Assembly (NCBI GenBank): GCA_002104905.1
Contig: MCFE01000846.1
Coordinates: 1-30,645, forward strand
Reading direction: 5' to 3'
DNA from: Basidiobolus meristosporus CBS 931.73
Taxonomy: Eukaryota > Basidiobolomycota > Basidiobolomycetes > Basidiobolales > Basidiobolaceae
DNA length: 30,645 bases
Part shown: piece after piece, positions 1 to 9,634 of the stretch
Position numbering within the stretch: the stretch's first letter is position 1
How the letters are laid out: each line of letters opens with the position of its first letter
Notes under the pieces: generated by a model
The model's database searches: none
The model's input: the letters and a program-made list of their open reading frames with translations, nothing else
What the model was told of the DNA's origin: nothing
Made by a program: the position numbers and the translations under genes

Positions 1-114
1 CCATGTAACAGCTCCTATGCTGTCTGCATGCTTCATGGCTGGGTGGCTTGCTACAATAGCCACATGGTCTTTTTCTCTTCTCCTATGGCATTGAGTCAAA
101 GTAGTCTTGTCCAT
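1..114 (-). pseudogene. Tnp2-type (En/Spm) transposase, 5' end, copy 1
   Basis: This is the amino end of the same gene that is more complete at 10442-13865. The complement of 112-114 is ATG, and the next 37 codons run off the left edge of the window. The peptide matches the start of the second copy almost residue for residue, including the spacing C-x2-C, then H, C and H (CGYCSKPPSHEACRQH), which looks like a small zinc finger. The divergence from the second copy (about one residue in four) includes the loss of a following glycine/lysine stretch. Only the start is visible, so whether this copy is intact beyond the window is unknown. The assignment as Tnp2 rests on motifs seen only in the second copy. 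Confidence 0.6.
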
Positions 115-562
115 GAGGCAAACAGTTTGACTTTAAACAATGTAATGCTATTATATCACTTTTTGGTCAATACTCATGTAAATTTAAGCCAGTCTTGTAT
201 TTGAGATATTGCACCTACACAAGTGTAAGATTCAATGCTGACCTGCAATAGTATGCATTATAAATAAAGCTGTGGCACCACAAACACATGTATATGTAAC
301 ACTATTTCCCCTTTGGTTTGACTCACTTCCATATATATGCCACCAAAAAAAAGGCAAAGTTGTCTGGCTTCCAACTAAACCCCACCGCTTATGGCAGCAG
401 AAGAACAGCTGGACAACAGCTTGCTTTGACATTCAGTGCAACAAGGAGGCCTACATGCAAAAAAGGCCATGTTGACAGTGTGCCAACTGAAGGTAATAAT
501 ATGGACTCCTCAGGCTCTCAGTTAAGTAGGCATTGAGAACCTCTGCAGAGCCAGAAGCTTAG
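115..562. promoter_or_regulatory. Divergent intergenic region between Tnp2 and element A gene, copy 1
   Basis: This stretch separates the Tnp2 start (minus strand) from the element A gene (plus strand). Positions 115-215 match 13866-13961, and 215-550 match 18119-18165 plus 18690-18975. A TATA box-like TATAAATAAAG lies at 259-269 and is repeated at 18700-18710 in copy 2. The copy contains no PIF-like insertion, so the ATT near 208-216 represents the unoccupied target of the element at 13962-18115. No convincing ORF with a eukaryotic start was found here; the short frames at 272-536 are the degraded beginning of the element A gene. Confidence 0.5.
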
Positions 563-1146
563 GTGCTAGAACTTGCAGTGCCAGCTGCAGACCAGAATGT
601 ATCAGAACCAGTGAATGAAGAGTGGCATCAAGCCGTTGGGTTCCCACTAAAGTTGTGGAACCAGAGTGTTACAGCAGATATAATTACTGAGTGGTGGTTT
701 TTAATGGAATTACTTGTTGAGTGTGGGGTTGGGATTAATGTTAGTGCGGGGTATAAGGACTTGTATAGGTTGATACAATTGGCAATTGAGGTACAACTGA
801 AGTTTCAATGGAATTAAATCATTTGCATGCATGAAAAGTAAGAGAAACATTTGGTTCAGGAAGTAAGGAGTGTGAAAAAGAGGCAATAGCCAATCAATGC
901 ACACAAATGAAGGAGGTGATAGTGTGTCTGCAATCAGAGAGTGGACAAATTGGCAGGGAACCAATCAAAAGCCACTTATATATTGTTATGATGAGAAATT
1001 TCAACTAAGTTTTTGTAAATCTGGTGTGCAATTATTGTTCAATGGTCTCTAGATGGTGTCCCAAAGGGATAAGTACCTCTTAGTCACAGGACTTTAAGTT
1101 TGTGACAGCCTTTTGATGGGATCATTACAATATCTTTTCATAGGGA
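215..1146 (+). mobile_element. Element A copy 1 (deletion derivative)
   Basis: This unit matches two separated blocks of copy 2 (18116-20616 and 26518-27093) in the same order and orientation. Relative to copy 2 it lacks 18165-18689 and roughly 18980-20576. The second gap joins at a short AAGCT/AGGTGCTAG boundary. The right end of homology is at the sequence TTTCATAGGG in both copies, after which they differ completely, so that point is probably the true end of the element. The class of element is not recognised: there is no LTR pair, reverse transcriptase or known transposase in it. Confidence 0.55.
563..817 (+). pseudogene. Element A protein, carboxy-terminal domain, copy 1
   Basis: An 84-codon open frame ends in a tryptophan-rich region (EWHQAVGFPLKLWNQS, then TEWWFLMELLVE). 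The same domain is readable at 26518-26760 in copy 2, where it is broken by in-frame stops, and there it follows the frame 19998-20621 once the chromovirus is removed. In this copy most of the upstream gene is deleted, so the frame is a remnant joined to the degraded start. I do not recognise the family. Conservation of the aromatic residues between two copies that differ at many silent sites suggests it once coded for protein. No catalytic motif is evident. Confidence 0.4.
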
Positions 1147-1159
1147 GACCCAGGAGCCC

Positions 1160-2030
1160 ATGATCACTGGAGGAACCCTCTCCAATGGACTACCTGCCAA
1201 GTATCAAGAGTTTGCCCATGTTTTTGATAAGAAGAAAGCAGCACTACTCCCATCACATAGACCCTATGATTGTCCCATTGACCTTCAAGATGGAAAAACC
1301 CCACCTTTTGGCCCTATCTATAGCCTTTTGCAACCTAAGTTGAAAGAACCCCATGGCTATATCCAAGAAAACCTCCAGAAAGGTATTATTCAGCATGCTA
1401 AGTTCCAAGCTGGTGCCCTAAACCTCTTGGTCAAGAAAGGTATGGTACCTCAAAAACATGCATAGGCTACTGTGCACTGAATAAGATCACAATTAAGAAC
1501 ATGTAGCCTTTGCCCCTGATCAACACCCTGTTGGATCAACTCACTACTGCCAAAGTATTTACTAAAATTGACTTCAGATAAGCCTATAGCCTTGTCAAGA
1601 TCAAGCCTGATGATGAATGGAAAGCTGCCTTCAGAGCTAGATATGGCCACTTTGAGTATAAAGTTATGCCATTTTGCCTAACCAATGCCACAGCTGTTTT
1701 GCAACACATGATAAATGACATATTCTGTGGGTACACTGACTATTTTGTGGTTATCTACCTTGATGATATCCTGATCTTCTCCAAGACTCAAGAAGAACGT
1801 AATTCCCATGTGAAGAAAGTCTTGACCAAGCTTGACACCACTGGCCACTATGTCAAACTGAAAAAATGTGAGCTGGACCAGAAAGAATTTGAGTTCCAAG
1901 GCTATTTTATAAGCTCAAATGCAGCAAGAATGGTCCCCAAGAAAGTAGGATTCATTCAATCCTGGAAATCTCCCAGTTCTGTCAAAGAAGGGCAATCCTT
2001 CCTTGAGTTTGCCAACTTCTGCTGTTGATT
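1160..2030 (+). pseudogene. Gypsy reverse transcriptase relic
   Basis: Reverse transcriptase copies element RNA into DNA. The sequence begins with the conserved amino block (LPSHRPYDCPIDL at 1250-1290), then a frame break near 1440 and stops at about 1506 and 1580. It continues through the TNATAVLQHMIND block to the catalytic YLDDILIF box at 1756-1779, which keeps both aspartates. A stop at 2028 sits where related enzymes have YYRRFI, consistent with CGA changed to TGA. Closely related to chromovirus-like Gypsy enzymes by motif order. It cannot make a full product. Confidence 0.85.
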
Positions 2031-2600
2031 CATTGCCAACCACTCCAAGATAGCCACTCCCTTGACAAAGCTCACTCAGAAGAATCTGCCCTTTGTCTGG
2101 AATAAGGAATAGTCTGAGTCACTTGATTATTTCAAGAAATCCTTCTTGTGTGCCCCACTGCTTGCCCTCCCTGACCTTGAGAGACCCTACATGATAGAAA
2201 CAAATGCCTCTGACTATGCCCTTTGTGCCATCCTTTCCCAGTATGATGACAAGAATGTGCTACACCCCAATAGATTCTACTCTCAAAAATTTACTCCAGC
2301 TGAAGAAAATTATGATATCTATGTCAAGGAACAACTTGCAATCATTGTTGCCTTTAAACAATGGAGACACTCCCTTGATGGTGCAACCCAAATAATAAAG
2401 ATCATCTGTGACCACAAGAGCCTCAAGTACTATACCACCTCAAAAGTACTAAGCCAGAGACAAGCCAGATGGTCCTGCTTCCTGTCTACCTTTGACTTTG
2501 TCATTGCCTATTGACCAGATGTGAAACAAGGATAATTAGATGCCCTACCCAGAAAGGTGGAGTATTCCCTTAAAGAATGGGATGATGCCTATTGGCAAAC
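2031..2600 (+). pseudogene. Gypsy RNase H relic
   Basis: This follows reverse transcriptase directly and would degrade RNA in the RNA:DNA hybrid. The frame 2146-2514 shows the RNase H core: ETNASDYALCAIL at about 2197-2235, EENYDIYVKEQLAI at about 2302-2343, and CDHKSLKYY at about 2407. The first catalytic Asp, normally TDAS, reads TNAS here. The domain ends in a relic of the RPG-K-x-G-x-x-DALSR signature at 2510-2556 with two stops. The change of Asp to Asn and the stops both indicate a dead copy. Confidence 0.8.
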
Positions 2601-2715
2601 AAAAAACCCTGTACTCAACTGAAGACATTTTGAACTCTTTGCAACCTAGTCCTCCAGTATTATAGCTCCTTTACTACTTGAGAAGGTCAATACCAGCCAA
2701 GCCACCAACTCCATA

Positions 2716-3147
2716 GTGGCAACAATTAAGAAATACCTCAAGTCTCCCCCTGCCCCAGCACCCAAGTTCCCAAACCTCCAGCACCTACATCTATTCAATG
2801 ACATCATCTATCACCAGCACCAACTGATAATCCCAGACCTTAATACCCAGTTGGATACCATCCATTCTTGTCATGATTTAATGGCTCCAGGACATTTTGA
2901 TACCGCCAAAACCATGAATACAATCAAAAGAAAATTCCAGTGGCCCAAGATGAGATATCTTGCCAAAGAGTACCTCCAATCCATGGATAGATGTAATTGT
3001 GAAAAATCTGCCAGACACCAGCTATGTGGACTTCTTCAACCCTTGCCAATTCCTGACCAACAATGGAAGTCAATTTCAATAGACTTCATAACCAACCTCC
3101 TAGAATCCAGCCAATTCAATTCAGGCCTGGTTGTATTGATAATGTGA
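2716..3147 (+). pseudogene. Gypsy integrase, amino-terminal part only
   Basis: The frame contains the zinc-binding H2C2 region of integrase (HDLMAPGHFDTAKTMNTIK, then DRCNCEKSARH), in which two His are followed by Cys-x-Cys. The spacing of the second pair is altered compared with the usual C-x2-C. The catalytic core begins with SISIDFITNL, giving the first Asp. The homology then stops at about 3145, where the sequence switches to Tnp2. The second Asp and the Glu of the DDE triad are missing, so the fragment could not integrate DNA. Confidence 0.8.
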
Positions 3148-3360
3148 ATGTGCCAAGTTGGTATTGATAACATGTTTATGGATAAACATTCCAGCAATTT
3201 TGACCTATGACCCAAATGCTTCCAATGTGCTCTTAGTAGAGACAGCTCCAGAAGTCCACTGGAATATATTTATATCTGGATCATCCAGTTCTTGTACTTG
3301 TACTGTTACATAAGCATATACATACTGATTAGAGCTTGTGAGAAGTACTCTGGGTACCAA
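3146..3360 (-). pseudogene. Tnp2-type transposase, internal fragment, copy 3
   Basis: This block matches 11286-11305 joined to 12040-12240, that is the Tnp2 gene without the 734-bp foldback element. At protein level the minus strand reads as a relic of the block KDWMSWIYIYSSG followed by a LPRVHWKPW-like segment, with one stop and one indel. The join AGTTGGTATTGATAAC at about 3150-3168 is the unoccupied equivalent of the foldback insertion, with a single ATT where the occupied copy has two. The fragment is bounded on the left by the Gypsy fragment; the right limit of similarity is gradual. Confidence 0.7.
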
Positions 3361-3781
3361 TTCTCCCTACAAAAAATAATTTGATCCCACATGTGGATCC
3401 TATCTGGATCAGCTCTCAGGATCCTGTTTAGAGACTGTCATAAAACCAGCAGCTTGGAATTAGTGACCCTGTTGGTGTTTTGCCAATTTTACAACCAAAT
3501 AAAAGAATAAAACCTGACAGGATTTAATTGGTGCTGTGACAATAATTGCATGGTATTGTTGTGGTCTTTTAGCACTCTACAACCATTTTAAGTGTATCCA
3601 ACATGTTAGGACATCCAATTGCCCTATATGGCAAGAAGCTTGACAGTATATTGACAGCCTCACAGCAAGACTCTGATGGCATTACACTGGCAGTATGATG
3701 GCCTACAGCTGGTTCTGTATTATGCTACTGTACCAATTTTCTAAACGGTATTTCCTTTTTCTACCTCCACTTGTGCAGTTC
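3361..3781. other. No gene recognised; flank of Gypsy-3
   Basis: Before Gypsy-3 inserted, this stretch was continuous with 10411 onwards, so it should be the region beyond the 3' end of the Tnp2 gene. I find no coding frame. A stretch at about 3497-3545 (AATAAAACCTGACA followed by an ATTGGTGCTGTGAC motif) resembles the join of an LTR end and a primer site, but no partner LTR is present, so this is only a possibility. Confidence 0.3.
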
Positions 3782-3786
3782 ATATA
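3782..3786. repeat. Gypsy-3 target site duplication, left (ATATA)
   Basis: ATATA directly precedes the left LTR and is repeated at 10406-10410 after the right LTR. Five-base duplications are normal for Ty3/Gypsy integration. The flanking DNA is AT-rich, so a chance match is possible but unlikely at exactly these boundaries. Confidence 0.8.
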
Positions 3787-4155
3787 TGTGAGTACTAAAT
3801 GCAGTACCCACTCTTTGCCCAAGAGTTCTCCCCAGAGTCCTACCCAAAGTCCCCCAGTATCCTCCCTATGATTCCCCATGCACCCTCCCTCCTAACCCTG
3901 CCCTTATCTAGTTAGAGCACTAACCATAACAGGAAGGTGTTCACACCCCTATTTTATAACACATTGTCTATTATCTAAGCCCCCCCAAATGATATATATA
4001 TGTACCCAATAAAACCAAGTGAAGGGGATTTGGATGGAATAAACACAAGTCTTTGTTACCTTGCTACATTCTATAGGAAGCTATTCAGAACCAAGTGGTA
4101 CTGACTTGAGCTACAAGCTCTCCCACTCACCAAGTACAGTCGGTAATAACCCACA
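3787..4155 (+). repeat. Gypsy-3 left (5') LTR
   Basis: The repeat starts TGTGAG and ends CCCACA, and its partner lies at 10036-10405. A run of C followed by a TATATATATG segment at about 3991-4005, and an AATAAAACC motif just after, are in the position expected for promoter and polyadenylation signals. The GGAATAAACACAAG at about 4037 is a second possible polyadenylation signal. Confidence 0.92.
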
Positions 4156-4157
4156 TA

Positions 4158-4174
4158 TTTGGTGTCATCACTGC
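4158..4174 (+). other. Gypsy-3 primer binding site
   Basis: TTGGTGTCATCACTGC lies three bases after the left LTR. It begins with TGG, as expected for a site complementary to the CCA end of a tRNA. I cannot assign the tRNA species with confidence. Confidence 0.6.
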
Positions 4175-4196
4175 AGAAATAGGCACAAGTGAGGTA

Positions 4197-5240
4197 ATGA
4201 CTACTACAATCAAACTAAAAACATACAAGGGAAAGAGAGAGAAAGCCCTTGAGTGGTTTGATAAGTTTGAGAGAGTTGCGGTTGATGCAGGATGGGACAA
4301 CAATAAGAAAGTAAGGGAGTTTGCAAGACATATAGAAGGGTCAGCATGGCAATGGCATTATGGGTTGGAAGATGCAGTGAAAGATGACTGGGATGCACTA
4401 GAAGAAGCCTACAAGACATGCTTTCTATACGCCAAAGGATACCACTACAAAGCCCTTCTACTGTCCTCATGGAAGAAAAGCAGTGAGAGCTATGAAGCCT
4501 ACACTGGACTGTTTCTACAACAAGTTCAATGTCTCCTAAAGGACAAAATTGCCAAATGACAGCTCATGAGGTATTACATCATGGGCTTAGACAACAAAAT
4601 AAGACATAGGGCATCCAAAGAACAACAGGGATGTAAAACATTGCAAGAGTTGGTCAAACAAGTATGAGGGGCCATCTTGCTATGGGGGCTACCCTATAGT
4701 GATACAAATGATTGAAGGACAGGGATCCCTTGTGAAAAAGGAAAAATCACCTCCCCAAAAGACCATCAGTTAGAGGAATTACGGCAAAAGGTCCAAGAAC
4801 TCTCAATCAACAATGTCCAAGAAGTCCCCAAAGAAGGTGATAAACTCTGGGAAGCAGTTGCAGATTTAAAGGCCCAGGTACAAGCCCTGACCAAACAGAT
4901 GGAACAACTGCAACAACAGTACCCATGTTATGTATATGGAGAAGTGGGCCACCAAGCCCACAAATGTGAGAAATGGTATGGATGAGAACCCGTACTAGAC
5001 ACAAAAGAGAAGAAGGCATTAAAAGACAGAGTCCCTTGCCAGGAGGCCAACAGGACTCAGTCAATTTAAGCCCTCTGGTCAGAACAGTCAAAGTACAGAA
5101 GAAGAAGCGTTGAAGTGATGCTTCTAGAGAGGAGGCAAAGGAGCCTGTAGTGGAGGTTCTGTCAAAAGGAAAGAAAACGGAATTAGGTGAAGTGGTACAG
5201 AATGAGCCTTGGGAAGCAGTGTTGAAGCAAACAAAGAACA
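4197..5240 (+). pseudogene. Gypsy-3 gag relic
   Basis: Gag forms the particle that packages element RNA. The frame starts with ATG at 4197, shortly after the primer site. It is open to 4559 with a capsid-like segment (ALEWFDKFERVAVDAGW, then GSAWQWHYGLEDAV), where tryptophans are characteristic of retrotransposon gag. Reading continues through stops at 4557, 4664, 4711 and beyond to a glutamine-rich coiled coil at about 4850-4915. A zinc knuckle follows at 4926-4970, read CYVYGEVGHQAHKC, in which the second Cys of the C-x2-C-x4-H-x4-C pattern has become Tyr. It is a pseudogene. Confidence 0.75.
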
Positions 5241-6180
5241 CTAATATGTCTTCCCATGGCCTATTTCCATAATAAAAGTACTAGAGCAAACCAAGGCAAC
5301 CCTCCCAATAACCAATTACTGGGACTGGCCCCAGCTCTAGTCAAGGAATTGATAGAGGGATTGAAGGAGATAACAACTCTTCATGTCAACCAGACAGTCC
5401 TGCAAGAACTGAATAAAGGTACATATGTAAAGGTACGTATAGAGAATAAGGAGATTCTTGCCCTTATTGACACAGGATCCTCTATGTTGATCATGTCAGA
5501 ACCATTAGCAAAACATCTAAAGTTAGATATAGTCTCCAACAACACCATTTGGGCACAGCTAGCAAATGACTAACTGGACACAACAGTAGGAGTGGTGCCT
5601 AATTGCCCCATCTGGCTAGGTAACTTGATTATACACCAAGATGTTGTGGTTATACCTGTTGCAGCCAACAACTTACTCATTGATGAGAGTTGGTTTATCA
5701 GCATAAGATGGAGATACTCTACAGTGCATCTGAGCTCAGGTGGGATACCAAGAGTATCCCACTGCTTCATATCACCAATGAGAGCAACGCACATAGCAAC
5801 AGTGTGGCAACCAAAGAGGTGAAACCGTTGCAGTCTCCAATCATCACACAAAAGGTGATAAAAATAACAACCGACAGTGAGACAGTGATCTCATTAGAGA
5901 CACCAATAGCTTATTTGACAAGCAGAAGAATGATAACTGCAGCAAAGGCATCCAAGCAACTGGAAGGTATCTTGATCCTACAGTATGGATACCACCAAAA
6001 TTTGAAACGCAAAGTCTGAAGTGCTTAGTGGTTAACAACGGGCAACACATGGTGACATTGCCTAAAGGAGTGCCATTGTTAAACCTAGAGGAAGTTGACA
6101 GAAACAACCAAGGGCCACCTACAAACAAGGAACCAGAAGAAGAACTCCCCAAACTAGATGTGCCAGTCTACTGCCTGCAT
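5241..6180 (+). pseudogene. Gypsy-3 aspartic protease relic
   Basis: The frame 5256-5573 carries the retropepsin active site ALIDTGSSMLIMS at about 5460-5500, preceded by a beta-strand motif with KVRIENKEI. After a stop at 5571 the same frame continues (VGVVPNCPIWLGN), then shifts near 5690 to the frame 5690-6019, whose first part continues the protease and whose remainder is the linker to reverse transcriptase. The protease would cleave the Gag-Pol precursor. The frame break and stops show it is inactive. Confidence 0.75.
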
Positions 6181-6722
6181 TACAAGATAAGCTCCTAGAA
6201 GGAATACACCTGCTTGCCCAAGTATTCTCTAAGAACCAAGTAATTGGTCATATACCTGCGGTATATCACCAAATCCACCTCACCAACAAATACCCCATCA
6301 AGCAAAAAGCCTATAGGAACTCAAAAATTGACATGGACTATATCAAAGAGACAATTGAAACTTTATTAAAAGACAACATCATTACAGAGAGCCAGTCCCT
6401 GTGGGCCTACCCTGTAGTGATAGTCCCAAAGAAAGACAGAAAGCAATGCTTTTACATTGACAACCAAAAATTGAACACCATTACCTGGAAGGACATGTAT
6501 CCACTACCGCATATAGACAACCTGTTCAACAGATTAATTGAAGCTAAATATTTTAGCTTGCTTGACTTAGTCTCTGAGTATTGGCAAGTGAAAGTAGCCC
6601 TGGAAGATCAACCCAAAACCACTTTTATAACATCATTTGGATTATACAAATGGAACCAACTACCCTTTGGATTGTGCAATGCCACCTCTATGTTCCAAAG
6701 CATGATACCCTGTTACCAAGAT
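6181..6722 (+). pseudogene. Gypsy-3 reverse transcriptase, amino half
   Basis: The open frame 6333-6752 shows typical fingers and palm motifs: LLKDNIITESQSLWAYPVV, VPKKDRKQ, YPLPHIDNL, and LLDLVSEYWQVKV with the first catalytic Asp. It goes on to the LPFGLCNAT block and ends at FQSMI at about 6710. Directly after this the sequence jumps to RNase H (TKIECLAVVYS), so the part with the YxDD box and thumb is deleted. The join lies near 6711-6722. The deletion is internal to the element, since both sides belong to the same pol gene. Confidence 0.85.
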
Positions 6723-6858
6723 AGAATGTCTGGCTGTTGTTTATTCAATTAAACAATTCCATTCATACATATATGGTTGCTGGTTCACAATAGTAACAGA
6801 CCACAGCGCACTGGTTTGGCTGATGAAAACTAAAGACTTTACCGGTTGACTAGCACAT

Positions 6859-7929
6859 TGTAGTGGGGTGACATTGACTCCCACTGACAGATGTGCTCAT
6901 TTCCTTATTTTCCACTTTCCTATATCTGTACTACATTTATTTTAGTTTGATCCCATTTGTCTTACCCAATCAGTACTATCCCGTAAGCCGGTTGACTATC
7001 ACACCCACTTACCTTATTGCATAAGTTACCCCTCACTTTATGTAAGATTACTAGCTATAAGTGCTTCTATATTAGGCAAGTACCAGTGCCAGTACCCGTG
7101 ACACATGATCAACCCGTGTCACCATCCCTACCATTTCCATACCATATATGGTATCCCTATGTTACAAAGGTCTCAGAATACTGATTTCTGATTGGTTGGA
7201 TGTGCTGTGCCTCTTAGAACCTTTCAGCACCTACTTAGAACATTCCTAGGTCATTCTGATGGCATTAAGATTTCTACTGATATCCGTAACCTTCTGGAAT
7301 ACTATGATTAGTAATCACTTAGCCAGCAAGAAAAGTATATAAGGGAGGCTATCCCTCAACAATAAATCATCATCCCTTTTATCAATATACCAACTTATTG
7401 ATTAGTGTGATCACTGCTACCTGCTGCTACCTGAACTTCCAACCCCAGACCACAGGACACTCCCAGGAAACCACGCTGACAGCCAACTGACCTTGGAGGC
7501 ACTACTTGTGAGGAATACTCAGAATAGGTATCTTTTATTATATTTAATTCTTTCCCAAGTTTGTTCTTGTACAGGCAAAGATACTTTTCTGTCTTTGTAA
7601 CTATTGACCACAGCTGCATTCTTATCAAGTCCCTGCTGGTGGAGTTTACAGTTGTTCTGACTTTGGAAGCTTTAGTACATTGTCATCTCAAAGGACGCTG
7701 AGCCCAGCACATACTTTTGTTATGACGCCAACTAAGCTGGGGATTGTAGCTCAATAGTTTTCCCTTGACAAGCTTGTGGCTTTATTCCCCTTCACATTAG
7801 ATAAGAGACATAACCCAAGTATTCCTAGCAAGCTTTTGCCAGATGTTATTGCACCCAGTGAACACCCCACACACAAAACACTTGAGAAGTGTTAGACGTA
7901 TCTCTCCCTTGGACCTATACACCACCACA
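6859..7929 (+). mobile_element. Solo LTR (1071 bp) inside Gypsy-3
   Basis: The block starts TGTAGTGG and ends CCACCACA, an eight-base terminal inverted repeat with one mismatch and the TG...CA ends of LTRs. It is flanked by ACAT on both sides (6855-6858 and 7930-7933). A promoter-like GTATATAAGGGAGG at about 7336 followed by AATAAATCATC at about 7361 fits an LTR promoter and polyadenylation signal in plus orientation. There is no internal coding region, so it is either a recombined solo LTR or an LTR-only derivative. The family is not represented elsewhere in the window. Confidence 0.78.
7336..7349 (+). promoter_or_regulatory. TATA box of the solo LTR
   Basis: GTATATAAGGGAGG lies near the middle of the LTR, and an AATAAA motif follows about 20 bases later. 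This is the spacing seen in compact LTR promoters. Inferred from sequence only. Confidence 0.45.
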
Positions 7930-8059
7930 ACATTGGGCCCTCCAACTACAAGAATACAACTTCAAAGTAGTTCATTGCGCAGGCAAGAAGCACCAAGACG
8001 CAGACTTCCTCAGTCACTATCCCATTTGCTAGGTACATGTCAGCAATGACTACAAAGAC

Positions 8060-8690
8060 ATAATCTGCTTTAAAAGAAGAGGGAAGTATTCCAAACATGT
8101 TGTTACAAATAAGCAGAAGAGAGACTTCTGAAAGTCATGGTGTCAGTACAAAGTACAAGAAAACCAATTATGGTTCCTTCTAGGACAGTTCAGAGTCAAG
8201 GTACCCCTGGTAACTGCCTGCAAAGAAATCATACAAGAAAAACATATGTCATTAGGATATGCTAACCCCCTAACAACATACAAGATGTTAAGAAAGATGT
8301 TTTATTGGAAAAAAATGATGATGGATGTTGTGAATATGCTACAAAGATGCTCCACCTGCAAAAGATTTAACCAGAGTCAGAGGATAGGGACAACCTCACC
8401 AATACTGCTTGACCTACCCTTCCACCAGGTAGGGATTGACTTTGTTGACCCTTTTATGAAAACAAAGAAAGGAGAACAATACATAGTAATTGCTACCAAT
8501 TATTTCTCAAAGTGGGTAGAAGCCCAAGCCACATTTACAACCCAATGAATTGGCCCTGCACTGTTATTAGTCCAGACCACAGACCAAAGTACACCATCAC
8601 CCTGAACAATGAGAAGATCAGCAACGTAGCACCAGCCCATCTGAAACCATTTCATGATGATCCACTGATCATCACTGAAGCCAAAGTGTG
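8060..8690 (+). pseudogene. Gypsy-3 integrase relic with core deletion
   Basis: The frame 8246-8548 has the H2C2 zinc region relic (LGYANPLTTYKMLRKMFYW, then CSTCKRF) and the start of the catalytic core with the first Asp (VGIDFVDPF). At about 8548 the sequence jumps to the carboxy end of the polyprotein (YTITLNNEKISNVAPAHLK, ending with a TGA at 8690). The second Asp and the Glu of the DDE triad are deleted. The first His of the zinc region lies upstream of the open frame, near a change of His to Ser. The product could not integrate. Confidence 0.8.
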
Positions 8691-8726
8691 ATTAAACAAT
8701 TCTCACAAACAAGGATAGCGGAAGAT

Positions 8727-9634
8727 ATGAGATACATACAAAGTTTATTAGAGGAGACTTTAGTTGATAAAGGTATAAATGATATGTGCAAGGAAGTTCA
8801 CCCAAAGGGGAGAACAAAAGAATGCATATGGAAAGCACCAAAGGAAACAGTTCACCCAAAACTGGCAATACCCCTCCCACCAGCAAGAACCACAATGATA
8901 TCAAAAACAAAACCAACCTGCAAGTGTTGAGAGATATGGTACAAGCATTACAAGCAATGAGAGCCATCTTTAAAGAGTTGTTTGCTGGAGCAGTCATGTT
9001 GATGCAAGACACAATCAGAGAGGGACAAGACAAGTTACCCACTACAATACAAAGCATGGAGATACTACCCAAGAAGACCGTGTACCACCTAGGAGGAGGT
9101 TCCTTGATCATTCAGGAGAAGGACACCGCACTGATTCCTGTATTAATACTGGACACATTCAGACAGAGGACACAAGAAATCAACTGTTGTGCCCTCACAA
9201 GACCTGAAGAGCCCCCCTATTTTGTTGCATACTTGCCATTAATAGGTACCATGGTTGTTGAGGTATATGCAGACCTGGTAAAAGCTGCAAGAGCAGCAGA
9301 AGTAGAACTCCCAATCAAAGGACTCCTCCAAGAAATTTGCAACCATCTTGAACCGCATTTCCAAGAAGGAACCATCTTAGAGAAGATACACCAACAGATT
9401 AAATACACCAGCCAATTAACCCATGCAATCCACCAAGTTGCTGTGCTACAACTATTACAGTGGTTTACCATAGGACAACTCAGGAACCAGTACAAAGTCC
9501 AACTCCAAGAAGCCAAAGAAACCGCCGCAGACTCTGTAGAAGCAATGAGGCAAGTACAAAAGTGCCTCAATTGCACCACAGTTTCTATAGAAGAGCTACA
9601 ATACATCTTGGAAGAAGCAAAAACTTGTTATTGA
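8727..9634 (+). CDS. Gypsy-3 accessory ORF after integrase, function unknown
   Basis: The main open frame has its first ATG at 8822 and ends at 9634, giving about 270 codons without a stop inside an otherwise wrecked element. The overlapping frame 8727-8930 (starting MRYIQSLLEETLVDKG) may be its original amino end, joined by a frameshift or intron near 8790-8820. The protein is mostly helical by composition. It has a glutamine- and alanine-rich segment (DMVQALQAMRAIFKELFAG) and a second likely coiled coil near the end (QVQLQEAKETAAD-like, residues 230-260). It has no zinc knuckle, protease, signal peptide or clear membrane span, so an envelope-like role is unlikely. I do not recognise the family. 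Its position between integrase and the 3' LTR is where some Gypsy elements carry extra genes. Confidence 0.55.

Larger units (their letters stand above)
1147..3145 (+). mobile_element. Gypsy (Ty3) pol fragment, truncated at both ends
   Basis: The fragment contains reverse transcriptase, RNase H and the start of integrase in the usual Ty3/Gypsy order, and no LTR, gag or primer site. The left edge falls in the linker before reverse transcriptase and abuts the end of element A. The right edge falls just after the first catalytic Asp of integrase and abuts a Tnp2 fragment. No target duplication can be assigned because both ends are internal. It is an old, dead fragment with several stops and frameshifts. 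Confidence 0.85.
6723..8036 (+). pseudogene. Gypsy-3 RNase H relic, split by a solo LTR
   Basis: The first half (6717-6858) encodes IECLAVVYSIKQFHSY and TDHSALVWLMKTKDF. A stop follows where the family has GRLARW, consistent with CGA changed to TGA. A 1071-bp LTR then interrupts the gene. The second half resumes at 7934 and reads [19 protein letters not shown], then DADFLSHYP, the usual tail of the domain, ending at a TAG at about 8036. Removing the LTR and one copy of ACAT rejoins the two parts in frame. The first catalytic Asp was lost with the upstream deletion. Confidence 0.85.

Noticed and set aside
4807-5241. 144-codon open frame on the minus strand
   Set aside because: It is antisense to the gag relic of Gypsy-3, whose zinc knuckle and coiled coil read on plus; no motif supports the minus frame.
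7343-7628. Minus-strand 77-codon frame at 7395-7628
   Set aside because: It lies within the solo LTR and shows no domain; LTR features explain the region better.
8692-9111. 139-codon minus-strand frame with hydrophobic stretches resembling membrane segments
   Set aside because: It is a shadow of the accessory ORF; the hydrophobicity comes from reading Gln/Lys-rich codons in reverse.
9217-9606. 129-codon minus-strand frame
   Set aside because: It is antisense to the same accessory ORF with no recognisable domain.
8727-9634. Envelope-like protein in Gypsy-3
   Set aside because: The position would fit, but there is no signal peptide, no convincing membrane span, no cleavage site and no cysteine pattern of a surface protein.
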